From Tubiluchus corallicola (Eukaryota; Priapulida; Priapulimorpha; Priapulimorphida; Tubiluchidae): 62,500 nt of DNA. Shown here piece by piece: positions 25,600 to 36,898 of this stretch. Numbering within the stretch: the first letter of the stretch is position 1; every line of letters starts with the position of its first letter. The DNA lies in assembly GCA_030141605.1 (NCBI GenBank), contig JAQGDQ010000032.1, positions 40,001 through 102,500 on the forward strand. Reading direction: 5' to 3'. The notes under the pieces were generated by a model that worked only from the letters and a program-made list of their open reading frames with translations, made no database searches and was not told the DNA's origin. Made by a program: the position numbers and the translations under genes.

Positions 25600-26060
25600 C
25601 GAACAATCTGGCCTTCTGCCGCCATAATCTAATCATGTGTCAAAGCAGTTTATTTCAATTTAAATCAAGTAAATGCAAATCAAAATCTGCCTTTGACTTG
25701 TAATTTTCTTGTCAAATCATTTTATGCATAAATTTGCATTTAACTCTTTCTACACGGATTCAGTTTGCGTGTGTGCTCAGCCAGTGGCATAGGCACACGC
25801 TCAAGAAGCTTTTAAAGAGTTAACAGATCTAATTTTGCTCCGGAAAGCGGAATTTAAATTATGCAAATTTGATTCGTGCGGCCGTTTCACAATGGTTTTT
25901 CATATTGATGCACTAATTATCAAATACACGTCTCACAGGTGTTGTTGAATAGCAATTAAATCAGCATCTCAAAGAAAAAACTGACGTAATAGTCAGTCTT
26001 ATGCACTCAAGTGCAAATGCTTAATAGGGGAAACCCTTCGCTAAGCTCTTGTTGCTGAAT
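25600..26060. promoter_or_regulatory. Candidate enhancer with POU octamer cluster
   Basis: Three exact POU octamers lie within 196 bp: ATGCAAAT at 25673-25680, ATTTGCAT at 25732-25739 and ATGCAAAT at 25861-25868. A Sox-type ACAATGG at 25889-25895 and several ATTA homeodomain cores follow. Octamer plus Sox composites are typical of neural enhancers, where COUP-TFs act. The assignment is inference from motif density. Confidence 0.45.
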
Positions 26061-29000
26061 GTTTGAATTTGGATGTTTCCACGGAGATTAACGCTAAATA
26101 TGTATGATGTTTGTTATATTATTTCTAAACAGTGATGTATTGTATACCTAATGTAAAATATTTACCGGGCACCGTGAACTGCCTACACAAAAGTGCTTTG
26201 CCTACACAAAAAATAAATAGACAGTTGTTGTGAAACAATGGTGACCATTTATATTTTAATGTTAGATTCCCAGCTAATTTCCATGACAAGATACTCGCAA
26301 TAAAAACGAAAAGTTTTTTGTGTAGGAAAATAAAACACAAACAAGCAAAGTAACCACATTTGACGGTACAAGTGGTATAAAATAAACATGCGTATATGCA
26401 TATTTATTCAAACCCTAACCCCGACGGATAGTAATAAATACACTAACACGTGTTGGAAATATCATACCTTAAGTTTCCTCCCTCATACCTTTATTTCCTT
26501 TACTAGAACTTTTATTTTTTCAAGCTTTTGTACATAATTCAACTTTCCAACCCGTGTTTTGCCACAAAGATAGAAATCAAACTCTAAACGTCTCCAACTT
26601 TTGCATTGTTATTAGGTAGTTGCTTACTTTGTGTCATAATTGGCTGTGCATAATAATAATACCCTTTTTGGCATTTTTGAAATAGGCAAGCTTAATATTG
26701 TGACACCCACATGATTCGTAATCATTATGACGTGTGAATGTCCACAGTCATAACAAAAGGTGAGATCTATAACGCTTCGCATTGGCCCACAACCCGTACA
26801 CTTGGTTTAATATGACTTTACTATGACAAAGGAATGCCTTTAACTGTTCACTTAAAGGTATTCTTTTGTAATCCGTCGGGATTCTTGGATTTCAAATAAT
26901 GTCTCAGTCTGTGAAAGAGGCGCATTCATCCATTTCTTTCTATTTAATGAGGTTATCAATGAAGAGACAGAATTTTATTTTGACGAGTTAACGAAGTCTA
27001 AGAAGAGCATCCTGGAATTGTCGTCACTGCCCGCAGGGAAGTACTGATTAATTATCGGCACATCTTTAATGCTACTTCAAATGACAGTAGTCTATTCAGT
27101 TTTCGCAAAGGTGATAATATTCTTGTATTACGGGAAACGCCTGTGACTTTAACCCGTTGAGAGCTTCTTTCTTTGTAGGAGATGGCGGAGCCTGATCATT
27201 ATGGCGACATGTTGATTTACACAAGATCTAGCCCAATCTAAATTTAAATTTAACATAATTCACACAGCCGTGAGTTCTGCTGGTATAAATATTTCTTGTA
27301 CCTTCATTGTTGAATGAACTATTCGAATATTTATATTATAAGTTTTGTAAGAAAAAGAAAGCACATCCATTCCAAGACAAAACAACTCTTAAAACGACCG
27401 TCAACTAATTACATGGCAGATCTTAGTTTGCACATCGCAGAATTAATGTAGGTATTCCAGTGATCACTGCTGGAACAAGTAATCAATTGTCACATCAAAG
27501 ACATATTTTTAATGGCTGATTGGCAATATGATCTCATTTTCCGTGCTGAAATTTCAGCTTGTTATGCGATTGGTACTGCAGAGGAGAGAACGTGTAGGAA
27601 CGTTCTTATAGTAGATTTAACACCGTGGCAAATTTAATTAGGCGCCTCTTTTTGTAGCCATTAGGCAGGTATCATCTTTTAATGGTATCCCACACCTGCT
27701 TCGAATGACACTTCCAAACCCTCGCTGCGATAGTAATGTTATTAATGAGAATTAGAATCTTGTTTGATGTATAACTTGCACGCTTTCGCAAACAATATCA
27801 TATTGCCAGCGGAACTAACATTTTGTGGAGTATTGTCTTGCGTTACATCATTAGTATTAATCGTTCAATCTATATAGTTTATATGTCTCCTAAATGATTG
27901 AAGAGGTATTGAGTAGAAATTTATGTATCAATACAATTCATGCCTAGTAATACGGACTTGGTACATGTAGTAATAGTATCAATGGTGCCAACTTTAGAAA
28001 TTTATGGAGCATGCCTATACGTTTAGAAGAGCTCAGTGCAAGAGAAAGCTACCACCCAAAGGTTGCTGGTTTTTTGGTTTCAAATTAGCGTTTGAAGATG
28101 TAAAAAATGGCCGTATGCGCATTTTGTTAAAGATTCTCGAGCTGTGCCACTGTAACATTAATATTTTAAACACGAACAATCAAAACACACAGCGTCATGT
28201 TCAGTAAACGTAATAAAGTCATAACTTCTGTGAAAAGGTCGCCTATTTTAAACATTTTCCAGACCAATCAATTCTTCATATTTCCTTCTTATGACTCACA
28301 TTTCGCGGATTTTTCAGTTGGCGATTTCAATAGATTCCATTTTAATTTCCAACTGCGATTGTGATTACTTGTGCAGGAGCATCTGTTAAACGAATCAATC
28401 AACGTTTCCCAAAACATGCAATATTATTTGTAATCGATTTCGCAAAATTGTCGAATGATATGGCATGCTTTAGGTGGTAACACGGTTTCTTTTGAATTCG
28501 CTTCAATATAATGTGGTACATAATCATTTGCCGGCGTAAAATTTATGCAATATCTTTACGAACCTGAAGCGTGACGTCTTTTCTTGAGGTAAATACAATG
28601 TCAGGTCATTAAAATGCAACAGTTTGATTTGCAAAGATATTGACAAGCGTCTGTGATTGACGCCACCTCTGGGGACCCCACTCATTTACTTAGCACATAA
28701 AAGCTTTTGCGTGCACTGGGCTGCATTTAAAATTCCATCGAATGTTTAACATAAACCCAAATTTGTGAGAACTGAATGCACAAAGTGGAATATTTTGAGG
28801 CGCGCATGCTCAGAAGAGCAGATTTGCAGTAATTTTTTTGTAAATAAGAAAGGCACACGATACGTTAACTGTGCGCAAGACTAGTGTGTGTTTTTGTTAG
28901 CATTCCCTGATTTTTTAGTTTTACCCCAAAGTTGGGCAAGCATGTTTTAAAAAAAACTTGAAAAAAGTTCGATAGAACGAAGCAACAAAAAAAGGTTAAA

Positions 29001-29079
29001 CCAACTGAGTGACTTAAGTTTGATAGAATCACCCAAACAACAGCTGAATAATTGCTTACCCAACTACTTGTGAGTCAGC
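26061..29079. other. Intergenic DNA with candidate regulatory islands
   Basis: No gene. More balanced stretches lie at about 27120-27730 and 28260-28800. At 27182 an ATG in good context opens an 18-codon ORF (starting MAEPDHYGDM) right after a splice-acceptor-like TTCTTTCTTTGTAG; no family is recognised. Confidence 0.5.
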
Positions 29080-29340
29080 CAGCTATGCAAACTAACTAAC
29101 TAAACCGACCAATCAACAAGACTGCTAATCAGTCAACCACCAACCAACCAACCAACCAACCTAGTAGCCAGCCAAACAGTTAGCTAATAGATCAATGTTA
29201 GAACAAGAACAAATTAGAACAACTAACGAACAAACAAGAAAACACGCATTCAAATGATCAAGCAAACAAACAAATATGCAAGCATCTAAATAGCCGATTA
29301 AACAAACAAACAAACAGGCAAACAAACTAGGGCTTCTCAC
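29080..29340. repeat. Degenerate tetranucleotide repeat (AACT, CCAA, AAAC types)
   Basis: Period-four units drifting from AACT through CCAA to AAAC, with a purer CCAA core at about 29140-29160 and AAAC at about 29301-29328. Confidence 0.85.
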
Positions 29341-29389
29341 TTATCTTTTCTGGGCAGAGTGGGGAAAGGGTCGTTTTCTCTTGTCCACT

Positions 29390-29402
29390 TGACCCTTGAC
29401 CG
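29390..29402 (-). promoter_or_regulatory. DR1-like COUP-TF/HNF4/RXR site
   Basis: TGACCC T TGACCG: on the minus strand CGGTCA A GGGTCA, a one-base-spaced direct repeat with one departure outside GGGTCA/AGGTCA. Confidence 0.45.
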
Positions 29403-31969
29403 ACGCGTGCCAATACCAATTTATAGTTTATTTTTTTTATCACCCACAGTTGTTTGATCCATTAGGGTAATATATACTTTCTTCCTATTGTAATTTAATC
29501 TGCCTATTGTATTATGATTGTATAACAATTTATTTGGGCGAGTGAGTATATAATTAAGTGAACAAGCAACCAAATACTGCAAATAAAATATATCATCAAC
29601 AACAACAACAGCAGCAACGGTACAAATAATTCATTTTTCTAACCATCCTTTGCCATTTTACCAAACAATAACGATGGAAAAAAATCCGCGCCTTGCGTCA
29701 TTTGTAATTTGAGGACATTAAAACTTTAATTCCAGAAAATCGAATGAGTGGTACGATGTCTATGCAAATGACGGCTACATCACTGCAGAACTCAAGAGAC
29801 TATGGTCTCATCTAAGCTCAACGATATTAAACAGTCATTTCGCAGCGTTATGGATATGACAGTATTCTAATGACATGGGTTATGTCTAAAGCATTAGTGT
29901 CACTCATTGCAAAATGCAAAATTAATCTCGAATCTCTATATTTAATGCCCCTGTCATTAATCTGAATTATTTCGCGTGTCACCCTGAAAGTCACATCCGA
30001 AGTTATCCAAGGGCGGAGCGAAAATTTATATTGAACTTAGGAGGCTGTTTTGAAAGATTTTTGTTATCTTAGGCGCGCTGTTGTCATTTGAAAAAATAAG
30101 CGTATTTGTTTCGCTATGCAGTTAAAACGTCTGGAAATTAACATAACACTTCAAAAAAACGTTTGTACGTCATGCGCTGTAAACCTCTATAAACCGTGTG
30201 CGCTTTGAAATAGTATTTTATACACAGCTAAAGTAAGTGAAAAACTTAAACGATGAAAAATATTTCTGTAAACGGTCATTGCAGCATATTGATATTAAAG
30301 GTCAAATACAACATATTTTGCGACATTTCAATTTTACACAAAAACAAAAAGAACATTGCTCTAACTAAGATTTTGTGATAAACTTTTTCTTGGTGGTTTA
30401 TATAAGAAGAAATTGGGGCGTGAAGGGGTCATTTCCAAATAAAGTCCGAAACTTGATTTCGCGCGTTTTACTCATTAGATGACGCCAGCAAAATTCGATC
30501 CTTAGTTACGGCAGTGTTTGCGTTCGGTTATCACGTGTCACATTTCACTGTGTAACATTGCTTACAAATTGAGCGTCAAAGAAAGCACGCGGCATTCCAA
30601 GCAAGCCGTTGCTGGCACCATAACAATTGTTTAGCCTGCAATTTTCCTAAGTTTCACGAGTAAAACCGAACAAAATGTTTTGAGAAAAAACTTCGAGGCC
30701 CGATTTCATTATGAAGGAAGCCACGAAATTTAATAAAATCGGTGTTATATTATAAGTTACGGCTAGCTCTTTTGCTTAAATAAAACTTGATATTACGTTA
30801 AATTTGACCTTTAATGAAACATCTGTGATTGCAATGTTTGGTTTCTTCTGCCACTAAGCTGCTCTAGGTCTTTCTGACTTATCGGGATCAAACGGTTCAC
30901 CTCAAATCAAAAGTGGATAATATCGTATCGCCGCTGCTCTGGATAAAATCCTAGTTCACTCTTATCTTATTCATGTGCCTTAACTCTCTCAAATTGACTT
31001 CATCTAGTTCAAGTCTCTCATTCAAGTGTCGTACATTCACAAAGGGACAATTTTGCTCACTCCTTTTAAAGGATGCCCATCAGCTTCCTAGTTAAAATCT
31101 CTCAGGGACTTTGCATAATGACTGCGGGAAAAGTAACTGTCACTTGGCATCACAAGTAAGCAGGTGACGTTGCACTTGTCTTCGCCTTGCGATATCTCGT
31201 AATTTGTTATCATTTATTCTAGAAAATTCTTTGTTGGAATGCATTAAGTATTCCTTGATGGAATGCATTATGAATGTAAACATTTTGAACTTATGCTTTT
31301 CATTGATCTGTGTAGGCTCTTCGATTTTTGCGTCTGCTGAACTTTCTGTGCTCCTAAATTTGAGTCATTTGTCTTCAAGTTTGCTATATAAACTATAGAC
31401 ATTAATTTTAAGCTAGTTAAAAATAGTTTTCTTAGCCGTAGAATCAATATTTTGAAGTTTTTCACTATTGCTTTAAAATAAGTCTTCACGAACGTTGTTT
31501 CTGGTGTTTTTTCTGGTTTACTTTTTTACGTGCCTTACATCATTTTACAGCTCAGTATCTTTTGACTCATATAAATCCTGTTTTAAGTAAGCGCTTAAAT
31601 AAAATATAGGATACATCATTAAATATATAAAAGAAACTCTCTTCTAAAGAGGAATGGTAAAGAGGAAACTGCTTTGCTTTCATCTTGCTCGATGTTGAAT
31701 ACCTACAAAAGTTATGATCACATTATTTTTAGCAAGAGATTATGGCGCATGCGGTCTAAAAGAAGCCAACTGTAACTGATAAATTAGAAATAGCTGATTA
31801 GAAGTGTAATTTTGTACATATATAGCAATGCTGACATAACACGAAACTGACAAGTTAGTGTAATTTTTATTCCAATACATATTTTGAACAAATTTTGAAA
31901 CTTGTGAAATGTTCACATTTGCTTTTCAATTATTTTTGTGTTGTAATACCTTGTGTATAGCAATAATTA
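29403..31969. other. Intergenic DNA with candidate regulatory islands
   Basis: No gene. More balanced, motif-rich stretches at about 29690-30010 (octamer ATGCAAAT at 29762-29769, several ATTA cores) and 30460-30720. The rest is AT-rich. An AAC/AGC run lies at about 29596-29620. Confidence 0.5.
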
Positions 31970-32300
31970 ATAGATAAACAGATAGATAGAAATTTATTTC
32001 CCACATAGATACATTAAAATTGGATCTAAACAATGTTTCCTTAATGGTCCATACAGTTAGCAAGATTAAAAGAGACAATTTTAAATAAGTAAATTACACA
32101 CTAAAATTGCACGTTACAATATCATGCGTTAAACTAACATAATGAGAATAAATTACGGTCAAAATTACCGGTTCAAAAATTTCTCAGGTACATCAAACAA
32201 AATTACTTACCAAAAAGTACACATAATTATATACAATAAAATTATAAAAGTAAGTTATGACTGAAATGAACAGTTACAGAAACAGAAAATAATTTAAACT
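31970..32300 (-). mobile_element. LINE 3'-end fragment (minus strand)
   Basis: Read on the minus strand, the sequence ends in TGTGGGAAATAAATTTCTAT and then CTATCTATCTGTTTATCTAT, the form of a non-LTR retrotransposon 3' end with a simple-repeat tail. The left boundary (about 31975) is clear; the internal boundary is a guess. No reverse-transcriptase sequence remains. Confidence 0.5.
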
Positions 32301-32829
32301 ATGACATATTAAAACAGACAAAGTTACACACTTTAAAAAGTTTCAATATAACACTTGTTTGTACAGAAGAAGGTGGGTATATGACATCATTACAAGCACT
32401 TCTTTTTTAGGCATACAGTACGGTACTGTGTACATTCACACTAAGATTTGCTGCATTTTTCCTGTCGTGAAACAGGAAAGATTCTTTCCGATAGAAGTAG
32501 TAGTAGTCTGTGCATATAATTCAGAGTAATGAGATCTAGCAACGTGGTCTCGCTATAAACTGGTGTTCCCGGCAGTATCATGGGACTAAATTAAAATGCA
32601 AGACTTTAGTGTCGTATTACCCAATACATCACAGGAAATAATGGGGCGTCTGGCAGCTCCAAAAGACATTTCCATCACAAATGAGATATAGGACCTAGGT
32701 TGCTGTGAACAGTGTCGAAATTTGCAATCAACATTTGAAAACCCTTAATTTATTTATTTAAAACATTCTGTAGTCACGGCCACATTGAACTAGTGCGGGA
32801 CCTTTAGTATCGTTGTAAAGGGGGCCCGT
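32301..32829. other. Intergenic DNA before the ATAC array
   Basis: No gene. The last 70 bases (from about 32758), together with 33161-33330, have balanced composition and flank the ATAC array. They may be the two halves of a dispersed repeat whose internal microsatellite expanded. Confidence 0.4.
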
Positions 32830-33160
32830 AACAAATAAACAAATAAACAAACAAACAAACATACATACATACATACGTACATACATACATACATACATAC
32901 ATACACACACACATACATACATACATACACACATACACACATACATACATACATACATACATACATACATACATACATACATACATACATACATACATAC
33001 ATACATACATACATACATACATACATACATACATACATACATACATACATACATACATACATACATACATACATACATACATTCATACATACATACATAC
33101 ATACATACATACATACATACATACATACATACATACATACAAACAAACAAACAAACAAAG
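32830..33160. repeat. (AAAC)(ATAC)(AAAC) tetranucleotide array
   Basis: About 280 bp of ATAC units (32860-33140, with a few GTAC and ACAC variants) flanked on both sides by AAAC units (about 32847-32860 and 33141-33160). The minus-strand MYVC frames across it are repeat artefacts. Confidence 0.97.
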
Positions 33161-36100
33161 GGATTTTTTCCTCTGCGTAAGAGCCAAACCCATTGGTCTA
33201 ACAGAATCAGACCCAAACAGGCCAGAGCTCTGGCAAATCAGGCCTCAGGCATATTATACCTCTGGACAGCAAGACTTCTCCGACTATAGATTAGACTGAG
33301 CTGGAGCCACACCCATGTCTAGAACTGAAAGAAATTGACCATTTGTAATAATTAGAAAACATTCAGGTCGTTACAAAACCCAACAAAAGACCACGAGTCT
33401 ACGATCAAACCTACGTTCGTCTGTTGCATAAGGCATCATTTTTATTGGACAAAAATTGAGTTCATAGTGGCGCAGAAATTGTGTCCAAATCGATGTAAAA
33501 TTTGTTACATAATGACTAATTTTGCGATTTGTTACATAATGCAGCAATATCATCGCCATTATAAACAGAGCCATAACTACACATAGCAGCTGTAGTAGCT
33601 ATAGTAACAATCGTGTACACAACGTCGAATACAAGAGTTTCAATTCTCTTTTAAGAGGTTATTGGGGTCATTACCTTTGGTCAGAAAGCAAGGTATGAAT
33701 CATGATCTAGTTACTTATTTTTCTGGAACAGCTGCTGAATTAGCTAAATATAATTTCAATTAACGTTAAGTGACAGGTGGAAAGGTTTGCAATTGAAATC
33801 TTCTTTGGATGAGGTGAGTTTTGCTCATACGCTCTCCAGATATTGTGACTAGAACCAGTTAGATTTTGCTCTTGACAATAGTGCATTATGTCTAAGCATG
33901 TTTGTCCTTCTCTAATGAGTAACGCTAGCTACGTGGGATTACGTAACATCAAACATTCACCGAGGAAATTCGGGAAAATTGATAAGTTGGTTTTTTGGAT
34001 TAACTTAAATGTGAAAATTCCGTGGTTGTGTTGGTTGAGGAACACATAAAGGACATCTCGGATGTACTGAAGACGCGTCAACAAACGGTTATCCTGTATC
34101 AGATTTTTCATGGCGTTCTGAGAGGAGCAATACAATTCTTGAATTTATTGAACTTAAGTCAGCTGATAAAACTTTGCTTAACATTAATTAAGAGAGAAAT
34201 AATAGTTAAACCGGTTCTAAATTTATGTCAGAGGCGTCGACGCCGTAATTTTACCTGTTATTTGAAATGATTCCAAACGCGTGCAAACCCAGTCTAAACA
34301 ATAACTCATTTTCAACTTTAAATTTTTAGCATTATTTCTTGCTATGGTACTTACTATTCATATCTATCACACTCCTCTGACGAAGCATAGAAAGTAATAG
34401 AATAAGCCCACTTTTATCATTTTGACTGAATTTAGCATGCCAAGGGTGCGTGAGTTCGTGTTCCAAAAGCCGTTAGACGCCGCTGTTTTCTAGTGAATAT
34501 GCTGGTATTTACTCATAATCTTATGTCAATACAGATCAGACACATCGACAGAAATTCTTTGCTTAATGTGAGTTAATGACTGTCAATTTAACACAGTTGA
34601 TGGATAATTCTTTGTCAAAAATTCGGATCCACGCGTGAAATTGCTACTATGATGAGGGTTACGGATTATCAAGAAGCTTGGGTATCGTAAATATTGCCCT
34701 TTTTCTGTTGCCCCAAATGCGTAGAAGTTCTATATGTCTTTGAAAAAGCACACGTGTGGTATTTGGATTCATGTTTTGCACGCCCTCCCATGCATAGAAT
34801 CCCACAGATGCTGGTGCTTACAGAAGTAGCAACAACAGCGCAATTGTCTAAAAGTTTATTCTGTTATAATGGCTAGCAGTTTTATTTAAATGAAACTAGA
34901 AAAACAGAACTATCATCAAAAGCTGCAATATGTTGTGCCCATCCCAATGATGGCTTTATAGTTTCGCACTGCTCTTTTTCCCGTTGAGACTGCAATCATT
35001 ATCACTCAGCAAATAATGCGCTGGGTTCGTTATAGTCTCATAATGATGAGATACGTGCCTCTACACTTGCCCGAATTACTTAATTTGTAGCTGTTTACAT
35101 AGTTATGGACTGATGTGCTTGGCTTCTTGCGCAACCCATTAAAGGTGTGCACGAGGTTCACACTGATTTCATCTCCTGCCTGTAAGGGCGGCTGAAAGTG
35201 GCTTCATATGCTAACTTATTGCCACGATTTTCTGTGGTCCAACTATCCACGAATTCATGTAAATGTTAATGATAATGATGACATAAAACTTTAGAAAAGT
35301 TAATTATGTGCACGAGGTAACTAAATAATAAAAAAAGTTTAAAAATTGTTTAATACAGATTAAACGTAAGATTTTTAGAGCCTTTCTGTGCACAGTTTTA
35401 TGTAATAGGTTTGAATGCGAAAAATCTGTTCTAGATGTATCATCTACAATTTCACTAGTGGAAACTCATTTTAGTTGGTCACACAGTGTTTTAGCTGTAT
35501 GTTATTTCATTTCTACACAAAAAAGTGATTCACAGTCTAAAAGCAGACTTTCTATTCCTGTAAATCTAAGCTTTATTATACAATGTTACTTTCAAATCAA
35601 TCAGATATTTTCATTTATTTTTTTGTATAATTAAGGTTAATCTTACGTGTAGATCAAACTGTTCTGGACATTTTATAATAAGCAAAAAATTGATTAAAGT
35701 CACTAAAATGTGTCCAAAATCAGCAATGCGGTTGGCGCCGTCTTAAAGTCCATATAAAAGCCTGCAGCATCAATAGATGTTATTTGAATCATAACCCTAG
35801 CAAAAAATTGAAAACAAGTGCACTATTTAAACCAGTTTTGGGAAAAAATTGTGTGCTTCTGTCGTTAAATTCATTGACACGAATTAAGTTATAATGAACC
35901 TGTTATCGAAGTTCATCGAACCAGTCCAAACTATGTGGAAAACCAGTGTTAAAGTTCTTTGCGGGAAGAACTTTACGCCTTGTGTGTGGTTTTAAACAAA
36001 TTAATTTGGAGATTATCACACCACCAGTCTTCGACTCCTGCCATTAACCTTTCAACTTACTCAAGTTCTTGAATGGAACCTGCTGACAAGTTTCAGCCAG

Positions 36101-36837
36101 AGTGATACAATAACAACTTAAGACCAAAGCAGCATTCTTTACCTGTGTGAAGACAGATGATGTTTTCTTCTCACCTGTTAATCAGGGGGTAAATTGTATT
36201 TTTAGGGTTATGTAAAAACAATGGATGAGATCTGAAAAGGTGCATAACTCAGCAAATGATCATAAACTATTGTTCGGTGCTCATAATAGCACTTCATTAG
36301 ACGTTGTTTTCATGTGTAAAAACAACATTAATTTTATTACAATTTGTAATGCTTTGTGTCAACTGAAAGAAAACCATTTTTTCAAAGGTCTGAGTTGTCA
36401 CTTCTTCGTAGTGAACAGATTTTCATTACTGTTAGAGAACCATTTTGTTAGAAAAGAATAATTTCCTCGATACTTTAAATATGCATGTACATCTGTGTAT
36501 TAAGTAAAAGGAAATCGCGTATTTCTTGTTGATCAGTTACTAAAGGGAGACGAGACAATTTTTCAGAGTATATCTCATTTTGGCCTTTGATGTAAACTAT
36601 ACTTTTTATTACCTACAATAATTGCCAAACTGTTTCTTATATTTGAAAATTAGCTTAGAAACCTATGGCTCGCTATCGATGAAGTAACGGTTGGGTACAA
36701 TTTTCCATTGGTTCACTTGCTGAAAAGATTGAATCGTGACGCTGATTTTGAAACATAAGTTTGAGAAGTTTTTAAGTTCACAATTTCAAATTAGCCAAGT
36801 TGATGGTCGAGCTAATTCATGATTTCGAGTGGCTGCC
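33161..36837. other. Intergenic DNA, no gene
   Basis: AT-rich with short chance ORFs. 33161-33330 is balanced, possibly repeat-derived. No clear site or structure otherwise. Confidence 0.55.
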
Positions 36838-36898
36838 ATGACGTCATGACAGGAACGTGTTCTGTCACCTATGACGTCATGACGGGATGTTTTCTGTC
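36838..36898. promoter_or_regulatory. Duplicated CRE/ATF element
   Basis: Two tandem copies (36838-36866 and 36871-36898) of a 28-29 bp unit, ATGACGTCATGAC followed by RGGA and a TTCTGTC end. Each holds a perfect palindromic CRE, TGACGTCA (36839-36846 and 36872-36879), separated by three helical turns. Such paired sites bind CREB/ATF/AP-1-type bZIP dimers; function here is inferred. Confidence 0.6.

Noticed and set aside
26405-26430. Telomere-like AAACCCTAACCCC
   Set aside because: Less than two units; chance.
32758-33216. 152-codon minus-strand ORF of MYVC repeats
   Set aside because: Translation of the ATAC/AAAC array. The short unique ends may be repeat-derived but show no domain.
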